This document shows positions 6,035-6,706 of a stretch of DNA of 6,706 nt, one piece after another. The DNA is from an uncultured Faecalibacterium sp. GTDB taxonomy: Bacteria; Bacillota; Clostridia; Oscillospirales; Ruminococcaceae. Location: NCBI GenBank assembly GCA_900551435.1, contig URVW01000092.1, forward strand, positions 1 through 6,706, read 5' to 3'. Each line of letters opens with the position of its first letter. Positions within the stretch are counted from its first letter, which is position 1. A program made the position numbers and the translations under genes. The notes under the pieces were generated by a model, which made no database searches, was not told the origin of the DNA, and worked only from the letters and a program-made list of their open reading frames with translations.

Positions 6035-6292
6035 CTACCATTTTATTTTTTGTGCTCATTCACATTTTCTCAGTCTTGTACCAAAGAGCTGTCTGCTGTG
6101 TTTTTTGCCCCACCGTGGCCGGGGTCCCACCTTGCATCCCGATTTGTCAAAGTTTTATCAAAATGTCGGTTTTCTCCCGTCCCGCCTTATTTTTCACGGT
6201 CTGCATCCCTGCCGGGCTTCGTGAATTTACTTTATACGGGAAGGTCTGTTTATGAAATTTGTTTCTTTTTTGCAAACAGAACCTTCCATTTA
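6035..6292. other. Non-coding region between divergent promoters
   Basis: About 260 bp between the secreted-protein promoter and the pckA promoter. It is T-rich on the plus strand. Open frames here are out of register with codon use elsewhere, lack ribosome sites and run across the promoters, so I see no gene. The only clear structure is the inverted repeat at 6239-6287. Confidence 0.6.
6239..6287. repeat. 13 bp imperfect inverted repeat upstream of pckA
   Basis: GGAAGGTCTGTTT (6239-6251) pairs with AAACAG-A-ACCTTCC (6274-6287), 13 bp with one bulged A at 6280. It ends 6 bp before the pckA -35. As RNA it would be a hairpin without a good U run on either strand, so a binding site or a remnant terminator are both possible. 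Confidence 0.55.
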
Positions 6293-6320
6293 TTGCTTTT
6301 GGAAAGCTTTTGTGTATAAT
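6293..6320 (+). promoter_or_regulatory. Promoter of pckA
   Basis: TTGCTT (6293-6298), a 16 bp spacer and a perfect TATAAT (6315-6320). The start should be near 6327, giving a leader of about 124 nt. The spacer holds GGAAAGCTTTTG, a loose resemblance to a catabolite-response element but with an AGCT instead of a CG centre, so I do not call one. Confidence 0.75.
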
Positions 6321-6340
6321 GATAGACAGGAGAATTTGCA

Positions 6341-6388
6341 TTGCATCGTTCTGTGCAGTCTCCCCCTTGTGCGGTGTCCGTACCATAA
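6341..6388 (+). CDS. Possible 15-codon leader peptide in the pckA 5' leader
   Basis: A TTG start at 6341 has AGGAG (6328-6332) 8 nt upstream and opens a 15-codon frame reading MHRSVQSPPCAVSVP, ending at TAA 6386-6388, 62 nt before pckA. The peptide contains a PP pair and three prolines. There is no known family and the frame is short enough to be chance; the well-placed ribosome site is the only real support. Confidence 0.2.
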   Translation: MHRSVQSPPCAVSVP

Positions 6389-6450
6389 ATGGCGCTGCAT
6401 CTCCTACACAGAGTTATGTAAGGATCAAACGAAAGTAGAGGTACGCAAAT

Positions 6451-6706
6451 ATGGCAAAGTTGGATCTTACCAAGTATGGCATTACCGGCACGACTGAAGT
6501 CGTGCACAACCCCTCCTACGAGCAGCTGTTCGCAGAGGAGACCAAGCCCGAGCTGGAAGGCTACGAGAAGGGTCACGTCAGCGAGCTGGGTGCTGTGAAC
6601 GTGATGACCGGCATCTATACCGGCCGTTCTCCCAAGGATAAGTTCATCGTGATGGACGAGAACTCCAAGGACACCGTGTGGTGGACCAGCGATGAGTACA
6701 AGAACG
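6451..6706 (+). CDS. pckA: Phosphoenolpyruvate carboxykinase (ATP), N-terminal part (3' end outside window)
   Basis: Interconverts oxaloacetate + ATP and phosphoenolpyruvate + CO2 + ADP in the cytoplasm (EC 4.1.1.49). The first 85 codons are present and match the family's N-terminus: YGITGTTEVVHNPSYEQLF, then the acidic ETKPELEGYEKG, the LGAVNVMTG strand, and GRSPKDKFIV, whose Arg59 corresponds to the substrate-binding Arg65 of the E. coli enzyme. DTVWWTSDEY follows as in homologues. The kinase-1a and kinase-2 nucleotide motifs lie beyond the window. The ATG at 6451 has AGAGG (6437-6441) 9 nt upstream. Codon use returns to the GAG/AAG/CTG-rich style of thrS, as for a highly expressed housekeeping gene. 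The gene is divergent from the secreted-protein gene. Confidence 0.95.
   Translation, partial: MAKLDLTKYGITGTTEVVHNPSYEQLFAEETKPELEGYEKGHVSELGAVNVMTGIYTGRSPKDKFIVMDENSKDTVWWTSDEYKN

Noticed and set aside
5548..6255. Plus-strand open frame of 235 codons spanning the secreted-protein gene and its promoter
   Set aside because: It runs antisense through a gene with a clear signal peptide, ribosome site and promoter, and its own start has no ribosome site. The T-rich composition explains the apparent hydrophobicity.
6297..6314. Catabolite-response element in the pckA promoter
   Set aside because: The partial palindrome has an AGCT centre instead of the required CG and several mismatches, so the match is too weak to annotate.

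Overview
This is an ordinary chromosomal stretch from a moderately GC-rich, low-redundancy Gram-positive anaerobe. I would guess a clostridial gut bacterium of the Oscillospiraceae/Ruminococcaceae type (Faecalibacterium- or Subdoligranulum-like). The evidence is the Lactobacillales/Bacillus-type ThrRS, strong AGGAG ribosome sites, canonical TTGACA/TATAAT promoters with 16-17 bp spacers, hairpin-plus-U terminators after most units, and an ATP-type PEP carboxykinase. The taxon is inference; no rRNA or species marker is present.

Layout, left to right. (1) 3-1223 (+): the 3' part of thrS (threonyl-tRNA synthetase), closed by a very strong terminator. (2) 1320-1979 (+): a self-contained type II toxin-antitoxin operon with its own promoter, a repeat-rich putative operator, a RelB/DinJ-like antitoxin, a YafQ-like mRNA interferase overlapping it by ATGA, and a terminator. 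(3) 1981-2970 (-): a Cro/C1-type HTH regulator fused to a six-helix membrane domain, convergent with the toxin, with palindromic elements around its promoter. (4) 3169-4230 (-): trpS (tryptophanyl-tRNA synthetase), with a textbook promoter and terminator and a leader too short for a T-box. (5) 4391-4583 (-): a two-gene tRNA operon, tRNA-Glu(CTC) then tRNA-Asn(GTT), with promoter and terminator. (6) 4673-5296 (-): a 207-residue protein resembling the circularly permuted papain-like NlpC/P60 (YiiX-like) family. (7) 5545-5943 (-): a small secreted, cysteine-rich protein of unknown function. (8) 6293-6706 (+): promoter, about 125 nt leader and first 85 codons of pckA, divergent from the secreted-protein gene.

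Most units are independent single genes with their own promoter and terminator, so there is little operon logic. Two synthetases (ThrRS, TrpRS) and two tRNAs give the window a translation flavour; the toxin-antitoxin pair, whose product probably cleaves mRNA, is the one clearly accessory element and sits between housekeeping genes. I did not find a convincing new multi-gene system. The items most worth a second look are the repeat-rich operator of the toxin-antitoxin operon, the membrane-bound HTH regulator with its palindromes, the cysteine-rich secreted protein, and the pckA leader with an inverted repeat and a possible tiny leader peptide.
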